DNA from: Labrys wisconsinensis
Lineage (GTDB): Bacteria; Pseudomonadota; Alphaproteobacteria; Rhizobiales; Labraceae
DNA length: 64,000 nucleotides
NCBI RefSeq assembly: GCF_030814995.1
Contig: NZ_JAUSVX010000011.1
Location: 124,001 to 188,000, forward strand
Reading direction: 5' to 3'
The position numbers and the translations under genes were made by a program. Positions 8,546 to 16,994 of this stretch are shown here, piece by piece (position 1 is the stretch's first letter; each line of letters starts with the position of its first letter). The notes under the pieces were generated by a model. That model had not been told where the DNA came from. It searched no databases and was given only the letters and a program-made list of their open reading frames with translations.

Positions 8546-9952
8546 CTAGATGTCCGGGTGCAGGCTGCGAACCGGGCTCACGCCCTCGAGCAGCGACGCC
8601 AGGTGCAGGATCGTGGACTCTGCCTGCCACTTGCCGACAATCTGCACGTTGATCGGCAACCCCTCCTTGCTCGTGCCGAACCGCATCGCGACACCGGGCA
8701 GCCCGGTGACGTTGAGCGGCACGGTCGCGCCCTGGAGGTAGGTGGCGTCCACGGTCTGGCCGTCGATGATGAATTCCTCGACGCCATGCTTGTGGGCCGG
8801 GATCGGCAGCACGTGGGTCATCAGCGCGTCGTAGCCCGAGAAGTAGTCGGCATAGCCATCGCGCAGCCGCTCGGCCGCCTGCTCGGCGTCGATATAGTCC
8901 TTCATCGAGGTGTCGGGCAGCGAAAGCATGGTCTTGGCCATCTTGTACATTTCGTCCTCGTGGCCCGCCGTCGCTTCCGCGAACGCGGGCTTCATCTCCA
9001 TCACATGCAGGCGGTTGAACACGTCGAGGGCGAAATCGCGCTCCAGCGCCGGGATGCTCACCTGCTCGACGAAGACGCCGATGTCCTTCAGCGCCTCGGC
9101 CGCGGCCTCGACCGTCGCGGCCACCTCGGGATCGACCGGCCCGAAGCCGGGTCCGACCATCCAGCCCACCCGGAGCTGGCGATAGGGCTGGCGGCCGATG
9201 CCCGCATCGAATTGGACGGTGCTCGTGGCGAGCGCGTCCTGGCCGTCGGGCCCGACCAGTTGCGAAAAAGCGAGCGCGATGTCGCGAACCGAGCGGGCCA
9301 TCGGCCCGACATGCCAGAAGCGGCGCGGCGCGCGCGGCCAGATACCGGTCATGGGCACGCGGCCATGCGTCGCCTTCATGGACGTGATGCCGGTTTGCGC
9401 GGCGGGCCCACGCACGGAGATGGCGAGATCGGTGCCGAGACCGATCGGAGACATTCCCGCCGCGATGGCCGCCGATTCGCCGCCGCTCGAACCGCCCGGA
9501 GTGCGGGTCACATCCCAAGGGTTGTTCGACCGGCCGGAGAGCAAATTGTCGCTCTCGATCCAGTAGGAAAATTCGGGAAGGTTGGTCTTGGCCAGCAGAA
9601 TGCCGCCCGCCTTCTTCATGCGCGCCACGCTGGTCGCATCGACGTCGGGAACGCGCCCCTTGAAGATCGGCGATCCACGCTGGGTCGGCACGCCGGCGGT
9701 GTCGATGGAGTCCTTCGCCGTGAAGGGCACGCCGTGAAGCGGGCCGAGTTTCTCTCCCGACAGAACCGCGGCCTCCGCGGCCTTCGCGGCTTTCAGCACG
9801 TCATCGGCCACCGTGACGACCGCGTTGACCTTGGGGTTGACGGCCTCGATGCGATCGAGATGCGCCTGCATGACTTCGACCGGCGAAATCTCGCGGTGCC
9901 GGATCAGTTCGGCCAGCCTGGTTGCGTCGGAGTAAAAGATTGAAGCGGTCAT
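8546..9952 (-). CDS. Amidase (amidase signature family)
   Basis: 468 residues with the complete Ser-cisSer-Lys triad of the amidase signature family: Lys80 in FTAKDS, Ser155 in PGGSSGGE, Ser179 in GTDLAISVRGPAA. The spacings (75 and 24) match family members. The usual GGS before the nucleophile is replaced by AIS, which is unusual. These enzymes hydrolyse amides to acid plus ammonia in the cytoplasm. It is divergent from a TetR gene; two matching operators lie between them, with one (9963-9982) right in front of this gene, so expression is very likely TetR-controlled. The substrate is unknown. Confidence 0.9.
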   Translation of the reverse strand: MTASIFYSDATRLAELIRHREISPVEVMQAHLDRIEAVNPKVNAVVTVADDVLKAAKAAEAAVLSGEKLGPLHGVPFTAKDSIDTAGVPTQRGSPIFKGRVPDVDATSVARMKKAGGILLAKTNLPEFSYWIESDNLLSGRSNNPWDVTRTPGGSSGGESAAIAAGMSPIGLGTDLAISVRGPAAQTGITSMKATHGRVPMTGIWPRAPRRFWHVGPMARSVRDIALAFSQLVGPDGQDALATSTVQFDAGIGRQPYRQLRVGWMVGPGFGPVDPEVAATVEAAAEALKDIGVFVEQVSIPALERDFALDVFNRLHVMEMKPAFAEATAGHEDEMYKMAKTMLSLPDTSMKDYIDAEQAAERLRDGYADYFSGYDALMTHVLPIPAHKHGVEEFIIDGQTVDATYLQGATVPLNVTGLPGVAMRFGTSKEGLPINVQIVGKWQAESTILHLASLLEGVSPVRSLHPDI

Positions 9953-9962
9953 TTTGAATTTG

Positions 9963-10037
9963 CCTACCTGTCACTTGATAGGTGATGCTTAGGCCTTTCA
10001 TTTTTCCGCGTCAACGTCTATCTGTCACTTGGTAGGG
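9963..10037. promoter_or_regulatory. Paired TetR-type operators between amidase and tetR
   Basis: Two direct copies of a 19-bp palindromic word, consensus CTAYCTGTCACTTGRTAGG, start at 9964 and 10018, 54 bp apart. The arms (CTAYC and GRTAG) vary in opposite ways in the two copies, while the core TGTCACTT is invariant. One copy abuts the amidase start (9952) and the other the TetR start (10062). This is what an autoregulated divergent TetR promoter looks like. The binding is inferred, not shown. Confidence 0.75.
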
Positions 10038-10061
10038 AAATCGAGGGGAGTGAGGTCAGGA

Positions 10062-10625
10062 ATGGGCACGAGTGCCAGGGAAGCCATCTTGGAGGCCGCC
10101 AGACGGACCGCACAGGCGCATGGGTACAGCGGCTTGAATTTCCGCGAACTCGCGGCCGAAGTGGGCATCAAAGGCGCGAGTGTCCACTATCATTTTCCAA
10201 CCAAGGCCGATCTGGGCGTGGCTGTAGCCAAGCGCTATTGGGAAGAGTCGGCGGCTGTTCTGGACGCATTGTGGGCCGAATCCTCTGATCCGGTCCGCTG
10301 TTTGCGCCAGTATCCCGATACATTTCGCAAGTCGCTCGAGAATGGCAACCGTATCTGCCTCTGCAGCTTCATGTCTGCCGAGTATGACGACCTGCCCGAG
10401 CCGGTAAAAAGAGAGGTGATGACCTTTGCCGACGTCAATGTGGCGTGGCTCGCCAAGGTCCTGTCCGCTGCGACCGAAATGAGCGCCGATGAGAGCCAGC
10501 AGCGGGCTCGCGCCATCTTCGCCGCCGTCGCGGGCGCTCAGCTCATGGCGCGGAGCCGCTCGGACATCGCGGTCTTTGACGCGTTGCTCGATAGCTATCG
10601 CGTGGTCGGTCTCCTGCCGGCTTAG
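10062..10625 (+). CDS. TetR family transcriptional regulator
   Basis: 187 residues from ATG 10062 (GAGGGGAGTGAGG lies upstream; an in-frame GTG at 10029 would place the start inside the operator). The N-terminal helix-turn-helix is typical: ILEAARRTAQAHGYSGLNFRELAAEVGIKGASVHYHFPTK... with YHF as the recognition-helix end. The rest is an all-helical ligand/dimerisation domain with CLCSFMSAEYDDLP. It faces the amidase at 8546-9952 across two near-identical operators, so it most likely represses that amidase and itself. Ligand unknown. Confidence 0.9.
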   Translation: MGTSAREAILEAARRTAQAHGYSGLNFRELAAEVGIKGASVHYHFPTKADLGVAVAKRYWEESAAVLDALWAESSDPVRCLRQYPDTFRKSLENGNRICLCSFMSAEYDDLPEPVKREVMTFADVNVAWLAKVLSAATEMSADESQQRARAIFAAVAGAQLMARSRSDIAVFDALLDSYRVVGLLPA

Positions 10626-11007
10626 GGGGCAATCCCGCAGACTATCGCACCATGACGTGCAATCGGCCGGGCTGGCGAGCCGAGAACGATGAAACGGAGA
10701 ACGACGTCCGCGCCATAGCCCTCCGGAATCGAGGCATGAGCGAATGCCTGGAATGGGGTGGATTGCGGACTGGCGGCTTTTTGTCGGAAGCACCAGAAAG
10801 CGGCCGTTGGGGAAGACGAGCGTGCCTGGGCACTCGCCATGTGACGGAGCCGGGATCCCTCCACCTTGACCTCCCACGCAGGCATTCCTACAAGACAGAG
10901 CATGGCAACACACCTCTGATTGGCCGCGCCCGGCGGCATTGAGCGAAGCGCACCCGTGCACGCACGCGGGGCCACTTCCATTTGCCAAGCCTCAATCAGA
11001 GATTTTC
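10626..11007. other. 382-bp gap, nothing recognised
   Basis: Lies between the TetR gene and the P-loop kinase. Open frames on both strands (for example on the minus strand between 10622 and 10981) lack ribosome sites and familiar motifs. I see no strong inverted repeat or promoter. It may hold eroded coding sequence but I cannot support that. Confidence 0.3.
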
Positions 11008-11511
11008 ATGCCCACGCTCTACCTCACTTGCGGCCTTCCCGGTTCAGGGAAGACGTCGCTCGCCAAGATGATCGAACACGAAGCATCTGCCCTCCGTCTC
11101 ACCGGAGACGACTGGATGCATAAGCTTTATCCCGGCATCTCTACCCCGGAAGCCGAAACCGGTCCGTGCCGAAGTCGGGTCGAGAGCCTGCAATGGCAGA
11201 TCGCTCTGCGGGCCATCAGGGTTCAGTGCAACGTGGTGGTGGATTGGGGAGTGTGGTCGCGGGCAGAGCGCGACGCCTGCAGGGACGAAGCTCGCGCGCA
11301 TGGTGCCCGCGTCGTCCTCTGCTTCCGAGACGTTCCATTTGAGGAGCTTTGGAACCGTCTCTCTCGGCGAAACGCCGAGCTTCCAGCCGGGACTTTCCAC
11401 ATCGCGCGGGCGGACCTGCTGAGGTGGTCGAAGCTGTTTGAGCCGCCAGGCGCCGAGGAGATGGCGCTCTATGATCTGCCGGACAACCCGGCCATCACCG
11501 CCCTTTTATGA
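11008..11511 (+). CDS. P-loop ATPase/kinase (AAA_33, zeta-toxin/polynucleotide-kinase-like)
   Basis: 167 residues. Walker A is GLPGSGKT (residues 9-16) immediately after the first beta strand, followed by LTGDDW (Asp34/35), the metal/substrate aspartate expected in small-molecule kinases of this group, and a late Arg-rich lid (WNRLSRRNAELP). Such proteins phosphorylate small molecules, nucleic acid ends or antibiotics. The longer frame from 10939 is unlikely because Walker A normally sits near the N-terminus. No antitoxin gene is adjacent, so a toxin role is not supported. It stands alone, followed by a phosphatase 120 bp away. Confidence 0.78.
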   Translation: MPTLYLTCGLPGSGKTSLAKMIEHEASALRLTGDDWMHKLYPGISTPEAETGPCRSRVESLQWQIALRAIRVQCNVVVDWGVWSRAERDACRDEARAHGARVVLCFRDVPFEELWNRLSRRNAELPAGTFHIARADLLRWSKLFEPPGAEEMALYDLPDNPAITALL

Positions 11512-11631
11512 CACGCCTCGGCGATAGGCTCGTCTGGGTCTGCAGAGCAGGCGGTTTGGACCAGTCTTCCGGTTGCTCAAGACGAAAGCTCAGCCGTTTA
11601 TGGCAGCTTTGACGACCTATCGGAGGCTCGA

Positions 11632-12204
11632 TTGAGCACGGTCTTCTTCATCACGCACCCGGAGGTCGTGGTCGACCCCGATCGGCCCGTGCCGCGCTGG
11701 CATCTGTCGCCGAAGGGCGTGGAGCGAATGAGGGCCTTTGCCGCCTCGGCCGAGATGCGGGCCGTGCGGACGATATGGGCCAGCGATGAGACGAAGGCGA
11801 TCGAAGCGGCGGGGATCCTGGCCGGCGTGCACGGCCTGCCCCTCGCCGTCCTGCATGAGCTCCATGAGAACGATCGAAGCGCGACGGGATTTCTGCCGCC
11901 GCCCGAATTCGAGCGGGTTGCCGACGCGTTCTTCGCGAGTCCGGACGAAAGCGTGCGAGGCTGGGAGCGCGCAGCCGATGCGCAGGCCAGGGTGGTCAAG
12001 GCGTTCGAGACCATCCTGGCGTCCGAGATCGCAGGCGATGTCGCCATCGTCGCGCATGGCGGTGTCGGCACCTTGCTGCTGTGCCACCTCTGCGGTGCGC
12101 CGATAACGCGAGACCTCGACCAGCCCTTCCAGGGGCATTATTGGTCCTGTTCGCTGGAGACCCGCGAAATTCGCCATCGATGGCGCTCGATCGCTCCGCG
12201 CTGA
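11632..12204 (+). CDS. Histidine phosphatase (phosphoglycerate mutase-like) family protein
   Basis: 190 residues from TTG 11632, which has GGAGG five bases upstream. The phosphohistidine is His9 in FFITHPEVV; the usual RHG is THP, a variant seen in one branch of the family. The second catalytic His is in VAHGGVGTLL near residue 142. The acidic segment LHELHENDRS matches the family's substrate loop. It dephosphorylates small phosphoesters in the cytoplasm. The stop codon directly touches a relic of a HigB toxin, so a rearrangement placed these genes side by side. Confidence 0.85.
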   Translation: MSTVFFITHPEVVVDPDRPVPRWHLSPKGVERMRAFAASAEMRAVRTIWASDETKAIEAAGILAGVHGLPLAVLHELHENDRSATGFLPPPEFERVADAFFASPDESVRGWERAADAQARVVKAFETILASEIAGDVAIVAHGGVGTLLLCHLCGAPITRDLDQPFQGHYWSCSLETREIRHRWRSIAPR

Positions 12205-12267
12205 CAAGTCGGGAGCTCGGGTGGCCAGGCCGGGCCGGGCAATGTCGGGATCGCGGACGACCACTGA
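12205..12267 (+). pseudogene. Relic of HigB-type toxin C-terminus
   Basis: In the frame running from 12205 to the TGA at 12265-12267 the last residues are QAGPGNVGIADDH. HigB/RelE-type toxins that partner VapI-type HigA typically end in a sequence like P-x-x-V-E-I-V-D-Y-H. Four of the last eight residues are identical to that tail and the others differ by single bases. The distance to the antitoxin ATG (17 bp) is normal for higBA. Everything upstream of the tail is gone, replaced by the phosphatase gene. The call is by motif and position only. Confidence 0.5.
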
Positions 12268-12284
12268 GGAAAGGAGATCGGGCC

Positions 12285-12568
12285 ATGCTCATGAGAGCCG
12301 TTCACCCCGGCGAAGTCCTCAAGGACGAATTGGATGAACTGGGGATCACGCCGGCCGAGTTCGCGCGACAGATCGACGTGCCTCCGAGCCGGGTCAGCCG
12401 GATCATCGCGGGCAAGCGCGCGGTGACCGGCGACACCGCCCTGCGCTTCGGCCCTGGTTCGGTACCGATCCGCAGTTCTGGCTCAACCTGCAGGGCGCCC
12501 ATGACATCCGCCTCGCCGAGGAAAAGGTGGGGCGGGACATTGCCAGGCTGCCGGTCCGGGCTGCATGA
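12285..12568 (+). pseudogene. higA: HigA-type antitoxin, frameshifted
   Basis: From ATG 12285 (AAGGAGAT upstream) the frame reads VHPGEVLKDELDELGITPAEFARQID, then SRVSRIIAGKRAVTGDTALRFG, the helix-turn-helix of the HigA/VapI antitoxins. After position 12453 a single base (a G) appears to be missing. In the shifted frame the expected family C-terminus follows perfectly: RWFGTDPQFWLNLQGAHDIR... to a TGA at 12566-12568. As it stands the product would be aberrant after ~56 residues. A sequencing error is possible, but the toxin gene upstream is also eroded, which favours true decay. Confidence 0.8.
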
Positions 12569-12611
12569 CGCGATCGGGCCATGCCGAGCTTTGCCTTGCC
12601 CTTGACCCCCG

Positions 12612-13352
12612 CTACAGGGCGAGGCCGCCGTCGATGGTCAGGCTCGACCCGGTCATGTAGCCCGATTCCCGGCTGGCGAGATAGGCAACGAGGCCGACGA
12701 TCTCGTCGGGCTCGCCGACGCGCCGGAGCGGGATGATCGGCGCCAGGGCATCGAGATGGGCGGCCGTCATGTCGGTGCGCGTCGGCCCGGGCTGGATGTT
12801 GTTGACCGTGATGCCGCGCGGCGCGAGGTCCACGGCGATGCCCTTGACCATGACCGCCACCGCCGCCTTGGTCATGGCGTAGACGCTGGAGCCGGGATAG
12901 CCGCTGCGCACCGCGGTGTTGCTGCCGATGGTGATGATGCGGCTGCCTTCGCCGAGATGCGCGGCCGCCGCCTGGATGGCGAGGAAGACGCCGCGGACGT
13001 TCACGTCCAGCATCAGATCGAGCTCCTCGACGCCGACGGCCATGACGTCGCCGAGCCGCAGGATGCCGGCATTGACCACGGCGACGTCGAGGCGCCCGAA
13101 GCGCGCCACGGCTTCCTCCACGGCACGGCGGATGGCCTGCGGGTCGGCGCTGTCCGCGGCGATCGCCAGCCCCGTACGCCCCTCCGCCTCGATGGCGCGC
13201 ACGGTCTCGGCCGCCTTGTCTGGAGCGGAGACATAGGTGAGGGCGACGTCGGCGCCCTCCCGTGCCAGGCGGCGCGCTGCTGCGGCGCCGATGCCGCGCG
13301 AGCCGCCGAACACCATGGCGGCCTTGCCGGCCAGGCTGCGATCCTCGGTCAT
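12612..13352 (-). CDS. Short-chain dehydrogenase/reductase (3-ketoacyl-reductase-like)
   Basis: 246 residues, classical SDR. Cofactor motif GGSRGIGAAAARRL near residue 16, NAG in VVNAGIL, catalytic Ser in IGSNTA and YAMTK (Tyr-x3-Lys), and the C-terminal YMTGSSLTIDGGLAL. It catalyses NAD(P)-dependent oxidoreduction of a keto/hydroxy group. ATG 13352 has GGAG at the right spacing; upstream in-frame codons lie in the operator region. It follows a TetR gene by 68 bp with a candidate operator in the gap, so a TetR-controlled SDR is likely. Confidence 0.9.
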   Translation of the reverse strand: MTEDRSLAGKAAMVFGGSRGIGAAAARRLAREGADVALTYVSAPDKAAETVRAIEAEGRTGLAIAADSADPQAIRRAVEEAVARFGRLDVAVVNAGILRLGDVMAVGVEELDLMLDVNVRGVFLAIQAAAAHLGEGSRIITIGSNTAVRSGYPGSSVYAMTKAAVAVMVKGIAVDLAPRGITVNNIQPGPTRTDMTAAHLDALAPIIPLRRVGEPDEIVGLVAYLASRESGYMTGSSLTIDGGLAL

Positions 13353-13367
13353 GTCTGCTCCATTTTT

Positions 13368-13380
13368 GATCGGTCGGTCC
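13368..13380. promoter_or_regulatory. NemR/AcrR-like operator upstream of SDR
   Basis: GATCGGTCGGTCC reads GGACCGACCGATC on the coding strand, close to the GACCGACCGGTC core known for NemR-type TetR operators (about 11 of 12). It sits 15 bp before the SDR start and 40 bp after the end of the tetR gene. Its position suggests the adjacent TetR acts here. Confidence 0.45.
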
Positions 13381-13420
13381 ATAATTGGCCGAGCCAAAGC
13401 ATCGGATGGTTCTATTGGGG

Positions 13421-14008
13421 TCATCGGCGAGGCTTCAGGCGTTCGATCGCGAAGCGGGCCTGGGCCCGGAGCGGGGCGGCGGCGGCACCGCCGCGGGCCG
13501 CGAGTTGCAGGCCCTGCATGGTCATGGCGATGAAGGCGGCGGCTTCGGCGCAGTCGAGCGAGGGGTCGATCTCCCCCAGCGCCTGGCCTTGCCCGAGCCG
13601 TTCGACCAGCCGGTCGTGCAGCACGGGCGAGGCACGGCCGCGCAGCGCCAGGATCTCCGGATCCTCCGCTCCGAACTCGCAGACGGCGCCGACACCCATG
13701 CAGCCGCGGCTGCGCAGCGCGTCGTCGTCGCTGACGAGGCCGACCAGCAGCGCCTCGAGCCCGGAGAGCGGCGAGGCTGGGGCCCCGAGGCGACGCAGAT
13801 GGCCGGCGACGCTCGCTTGCTGATAGGCCTCCAGCGCCTCCAGATAGAGGGCTCGCTTGTCGCGGAAGGCGTTGTAGAGGCTCTGACGGCCGATCCCCAT
13901 GGCGGCCAGCAGGTCGTCGGTCGAGGTCGAGGCATAGCCTTTGCCCCAGAACACGCCCATGGCGCGTTCCAGAGCCTCCTCCCGATCGAATTCCCGCGGC
14001 CTGGCCAT
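13421..14008 (-). CDS. TetR family transcriptional regulator
   Basis: 195 residues from ATG 14008 (MARPREFDREEAL, the usual opening); ATG 14020 is an alternative. The helix-turn-helix is ALERAMGVFWGKGYASTSTDDLLAAMGIGRQSLYNAF. The C-terminal ligand domain contains a Cys in SRGCMGVGAVCE, which matches regulators that sense reactive electrophiles. It precedes the SDR at 12612-13352 on the same strand, with a NemR-like operator between them. A second inverted repeat lies just upstream of this gene (14029-14044). Role in electrophile/aldehyde response is inferred. Confidence 0.88.
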   Translation of the reverse strand: MARPREFDREEALERAMGVFWGKGYASTSTDDLLAAMGIGRQSLYNAFRDKRALYLEALEAYQQASVAGHLRRLGAPASPLSGLEALLVGLVSDDDALRSRGCMGVGAVCEFGAEDPEILALRGRASPVLHDRLVERLGQGQALGEIDPSLDCAEAAAFIAMTMQGLQLAARGGAAAAPLRAQARFAIERLKPRR

Positions 14009-14028
14009 GGCGCGTGACATGCCAGTTG

Positions 14029-14044
14029 TTGACTTATCTGTCAA
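14029..14044. promoter_or_regulatory. Inverted repeat upstream of tetR gene
   Basis: TTGACTTATCTGTCAA: perfect 5-bp arms TTGAC/GTCAA around a 6-bp spacer, located 21 bp before the tetR start and just after the amidase stop (14062). A possible autoregulatory or promoter site. Confidence 0.4.
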
Positions 14045-14061
14045 TAATGCGGGTAGTCCGT

Positions 14062-15429
14062 CTAGTCCCCCCGGATCGTCGCCTCCGCCGCCAGCGCGGC
14101 CGCGAGCAGCCGCTCGTCCTCACCGGCGAGGCCGGAGAGGAGGAAGCCGACGGGCATTCCGGCCTCGCCGGTGCCGCAGGGGATGGAGACGCCGCACCAG
14201 TCGAGGAAATTGCCGAGGGCGGTGTTGCGCAGCGTCCTGGCATTGACCTTGAAGAACAGCTCGACATCCTCCTCCAACGCCGCGATCGGCGGCGCGACAT
14301 GGGCGATGGTCGGGAAGGCAACCAGGGTCTCGCGGCCGACCAGGGCGTCCGTCTCGGCGATCAGCCGGCCGCGCGCCTCGATGATGGCGCGATAGTCGGG
14401 CAGGGAGATATTGGCGCCGAGCCGGGCCCGCGCCACCACGCGCTGGTCGATCTCCTCCGCCGCCGGCCCGGTCAGCCGCTCGATATGCTGGGCATAGGCC
14501 TCGGCGGTGACGAGCGCGCCACGGGCCCGGGTGAGCTCGGCCAGCGCATCGAAGGCCGGCAGGTTCAGGCGCTCGATCCGCGCGCCCCTTGCGGCGAGGC
14601 GCCCGAGCGCCGCCTCGAACGCGGTCGCGACCGCCGGCTTGAGGTCGTCGAGCACGACATTGGCGGGCACGACGAGGCGCAGGTCATCGAGCCCGCCGCG
14701 GGCGATGACGGGCCCCGGCAGCCCCAGCATGGCGGCGTCGACCAGCACGGCGTCCTCCACCGTGCGGCAGAGCGGCCCGAGGGAATCCAGGCTCGTGGCG
14801 AGGGGAAACACCCCGTCCATGGGGTAGCGGCCGCGCGTGGCCTTGTAGCCGACGACGCCGTTATAGGCAGCGGGAATGCGCACCGAGCCGCCGGTATCCG
14901 TGCCCATGGCCACGGGCAGGAGGCCCTTGGCCACCGCCACGCCGGAGGCCGATGACGAGCCGCCGGGGATGCGCGGCGTGTCGCGGCCATGCGGGTTGCG
15001 CGGCGTGCCGTAATGCGGATTGAGGCCGATGCCGGAAAAGGCGAACTCGGTCATGTTGAGGCGGCCGACGGAGACCATGCCGGCCTCCTTGAGCCTTGCG
15101 ACCACCGCCGCGTCGCGCGCCGCCGGCGGGTCCGCGGCGAGCACGCGCGAGCCGACAGTCGTCACCTCGCCCTCGAGGTCGAACAGGTCCTTCCAGCCGA
15201 TCGGCACGCCGTCGAGCAGGCTGCGAGCCCGGCCGTCGCGCAGCCGTCGCGAGGCGGCATGGGCCTCCTTCAGCGCCCGGTCCGGCGTCGGGCGGATGAC
15301 GATCGCCCGGTCGTCGCAGGTTTCGATCGCGGCCAGCGTCGCCTCGGCGAGCGCGACCGCGTCGAGCGCGCCCGCCTGCAGCAGGGCCGCGAGCTGGAGC
15401 GCCGATTTTCCCTGGATGTCGATGGCCAA
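14062..15429 (-). CDS. Amidase (amidase signature family), possible half-amidase
   Basis: 455 residues with a full catalytic triad: Lys80 in IGWKDLFD, Ser158 in PGGSSSASG, Ser182 in GTDTGGSVRIPAA. It belongs to the amidase-signature enzymes near AtzF/allophanate hydrolase and glutamyl-tRNA amidotransferase A in overall appearance, but lacks the C-terminal AtzF domain. It lies downstream of the deacetylase/imidase-type hydrolase (18424-19305) on the same strand and separated from it by CobW-type genes. A role converting the half-amide product of an imidase to acid plus ammonia fits that order, as an inference. A C-rich repeat precedes it, so it may have its own promoter. Confidence 0.88.
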   Translation of the reverse strand: MAIDIQGKSALQLAALLQAGALDAVALAEATLAAIETCDDRAIVIRPTPDRALKEAHAASRRLRDGRARSLLDGVPIGWKDLFDLEGEVTTVGSRVLAADPPAARDAAVVARLKEAGMVSVGRLNMTEFAFSGIGLNPHYGTPRNPHGRDTPRIPGGSSSASGVAVAKGLLPVAMGTDTGGSVRIPAAYNGVVGYKATRGRYPMDGVFPLATSLDSLGPLCRTVEDAVLVDAAMLGLPGPVIARGGLDDLRLVVPANVVLDDLKPAVATAFEAALGRLAARGARIERLNLPAFDALAELTRARGALVTAEAYAQHIERLTGPAAEEIDQRVVARARLGANISLPDYRAIIEARGRLIAETDALVGRETLVAFPTIAHVAPPIAALEEDVELFFKVNARTLRNTALGNFLDWCGVSIPCGTGEAGMPVGFLLSGLAGEDERLLAAALAAEATIRGD

Positions 15430-15496
15430 AACGAATCCTCCGAGCTTGAATCAAGGCGTTGTCCGGGGATAACCCCGTCAAACGCGACGGTCGCCA

Positions 15497-15642
15497 TTCC
15501 CCTCCCCCTTGCGGGGAGGGGGTAGGGGTGGGGGTCGTGCAGAACGAAGCGGAGCACGGCGTCACAGAGCGCCCTTTAAGGGCTGCCCCACCTCACTCCG
15601 TACGACCCCCACCCTTTATCCCTCCCAGCAAGGGGGAGGGAA
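15497..15642. repeat. C-rich inverted repeat element, copy 1
   Basis: Begins TTCCCCTCCCCCTTGCGGGG followed by GTAGGGGTGGGGGTCGT; ends with ACGACCCCCACCC and AGCAAGGGGGAGGGAA. Outer and inner arms are complementary, so the whole ~146-bp unit can fold. A second unit with the same arms is at 48886-48994. It fills most of the 298-bp gap between the binding-protein homologue and the amidase. Non-coding dispersed repeats of this type are common in alphaproteobacteria. Confidence 0.85.
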
Positions 15643-15727
15643 GGCCCAGGCGTTGAGCCTGGATCAACATCGGCCGCGTCTCGCTCGACCGTATGGGCCC
15701 ACGCACTGCATGAACGCCCGATGAAAC

Positions 15728-16960
15728 CTACCCTACCAACTGCGCCCAGCGGCGGACCAGGTAGTTGTGCTCGTCCATGGTCGTGTTCCAGACGGCGATG
15801 GAATTGGCGCGCTGGCGATAGGAGCCGCCGTCGCGCACCGAGCCCGCCCGGATGGTGATGGCGCCGTCCGGCCCGGGCAGGTCGGTCCGGGTCGGCAGGC
15901 CTTCGTACCAGTAGTTCCACTCGTCCGGCGTGAGATGGGCCCGGACGCGGCCGGGAATGGACATGTAGTAGCCCTGGCGCGCCATCACGGCGCCGGGCCA
16001 GCCCGACAGCCACCAGTTGAGATAATCGTAGGCGACGTCGAGCATGCGGCCGGTGAGGCCGCTGGAGAGGCACAGGCCGCCGTGCCAGGCGCGGTAGCCT
16101 TCGCGCGGTACCGCCTCGGTCACCGCCACGCCGCAATGGCGCAGGGTGGTGAGGCCGGGCGACCACATGCTCTGGATGGCGACGCTGCCGGCGCACATCA
16201 TGTCGGCGGCCTCCGCCGCCGTCTTCCAGAAGCCGGCGAAGTAACCACTCTTGCGCCGCTCGATCAGGATGCCGAGCAGCGTGTCGATCTCCTCGGTCGA
16301 CATGTTGCCGATGTCCTCGAAGCTCATCAGCCCGAGGGACTGGACTGCCAGGGCCGCGTCGAAGACGCCGATCGCCGGCTCGTCGACCAGTGCTGCCCGG
16401 CCGTGCCAGCGCCCGTCGAGCAGGGCGCCCCAGGAATCGATCGGCCCGGCCGCGTCGCCGAGCAGGTCGGGCCGGAAGGCGAAGGCATCGAAATTATGCG
16501 TGGTCGGCAGCATGGAGAGCCAGCGCGAAGGCGCCGGCCCGAGCGCCCGGTTGGGCTGGACGAACAGCTTGGTGACCGGCGCGTCGCCGAAGCCGATGCG
16601 GGCGCCGGGATCGATCCGGCCGGTCTTGGTGAGGTCGGTCACCTCGTCCCAGAGCGTGATGCGCGTGCGGTCGATGGGCTGGATGGCCCGCCAGTACCAG
16701 ACGATGTCGAGGTTGTGGAAGCACTGGTCGTAGACGTCGTAGCTGCCCGGCTCGGCCGCCGCCTGGTGCTGGGCGGTGACGAAGTTGCGGCTCTCGAAGG
16801 CGATGTCGATGCCGAGATCCGCCTGCGCGCGCAGGCGCAGATCCTCCAGGAGCGAGATCTCGGTGCCGAGCACGCGCAGTCTCGGCCGCGCGAGCGTGCG
16901 CACGGCCGGCGCCGCGGGGGGCCTTTCCGGCTCGCCTCCCGTCATGGACGTCTCGGGCAC
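15728..16960 (-). CDS. PotD-like substrate-binding protein homologue without signal peptide
   Basis: 410 residues. The fold is that of the spermidine/putrescine-type ABC binding proteins (SBP_bac_8): FWKTAAEAADMMCAGSVAIQSMW and PREGYRAWHGGLCLSSG. The last third resembles the exported binding protein at 20662-21897 (both have EGYRAW, a QGYY motif, a W/FWYEG motif and a DGGS motif). Unlike that paralogue it has no Sec or Tat signal: the N-terminus is polar and Pro/Arg-rich (GGEPERPPAAPAV) with no hydrophobic core. It may be a cytosolic receptor or may have lost export. It follows the CobW gene by 34 bp. Confidence 0.8.
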   Translation of the reverse strand: MPETSMTGGEPERPPAAPAVRTLARPRLRVLGTEISLLEDLRLRAQADLGIDIAFESRNFVTAQHQAAAEPGSYDVYDQCFHNLDIVWYWRAIQPIDRTRITLWDEVTDLTKTGRIDPGARIGFGDAPVTKLFVQPNRALGPAPSRWLSMLPTTHNFDAFAFRPDLLGDAAGPIDSWGALLDGRWHGRAALVDEPAIGVFDAALAVQSLGLMSFEDIGNMSTEEIDTLLGILIERRKSGYFAGFWKTAAEAADMMCAGSVAIQSMWSPGLTTLRHCGVAVTEAVPREGYRAWHGGLCLSSGLTGRMLDVAYDYLNWWLSGWPGAVMARQGYYMSIPGRVRAHLTPDEWNYWYEGLPTRTDLPGPDGAITIRAGSVRDGGSYRQRANSIAVWNTTMDEHNYLVRRWAQLVG

Positions 16961-16994
16961 GGCAGGGAGGACGGCATCGGGGGCTGCCTGGTCA

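Noticed and set aside
11008-11511. Zeta-type toxin
   Set aside because: The P-loop fold fits, but no epsilon-like antitoxin is adjacent.
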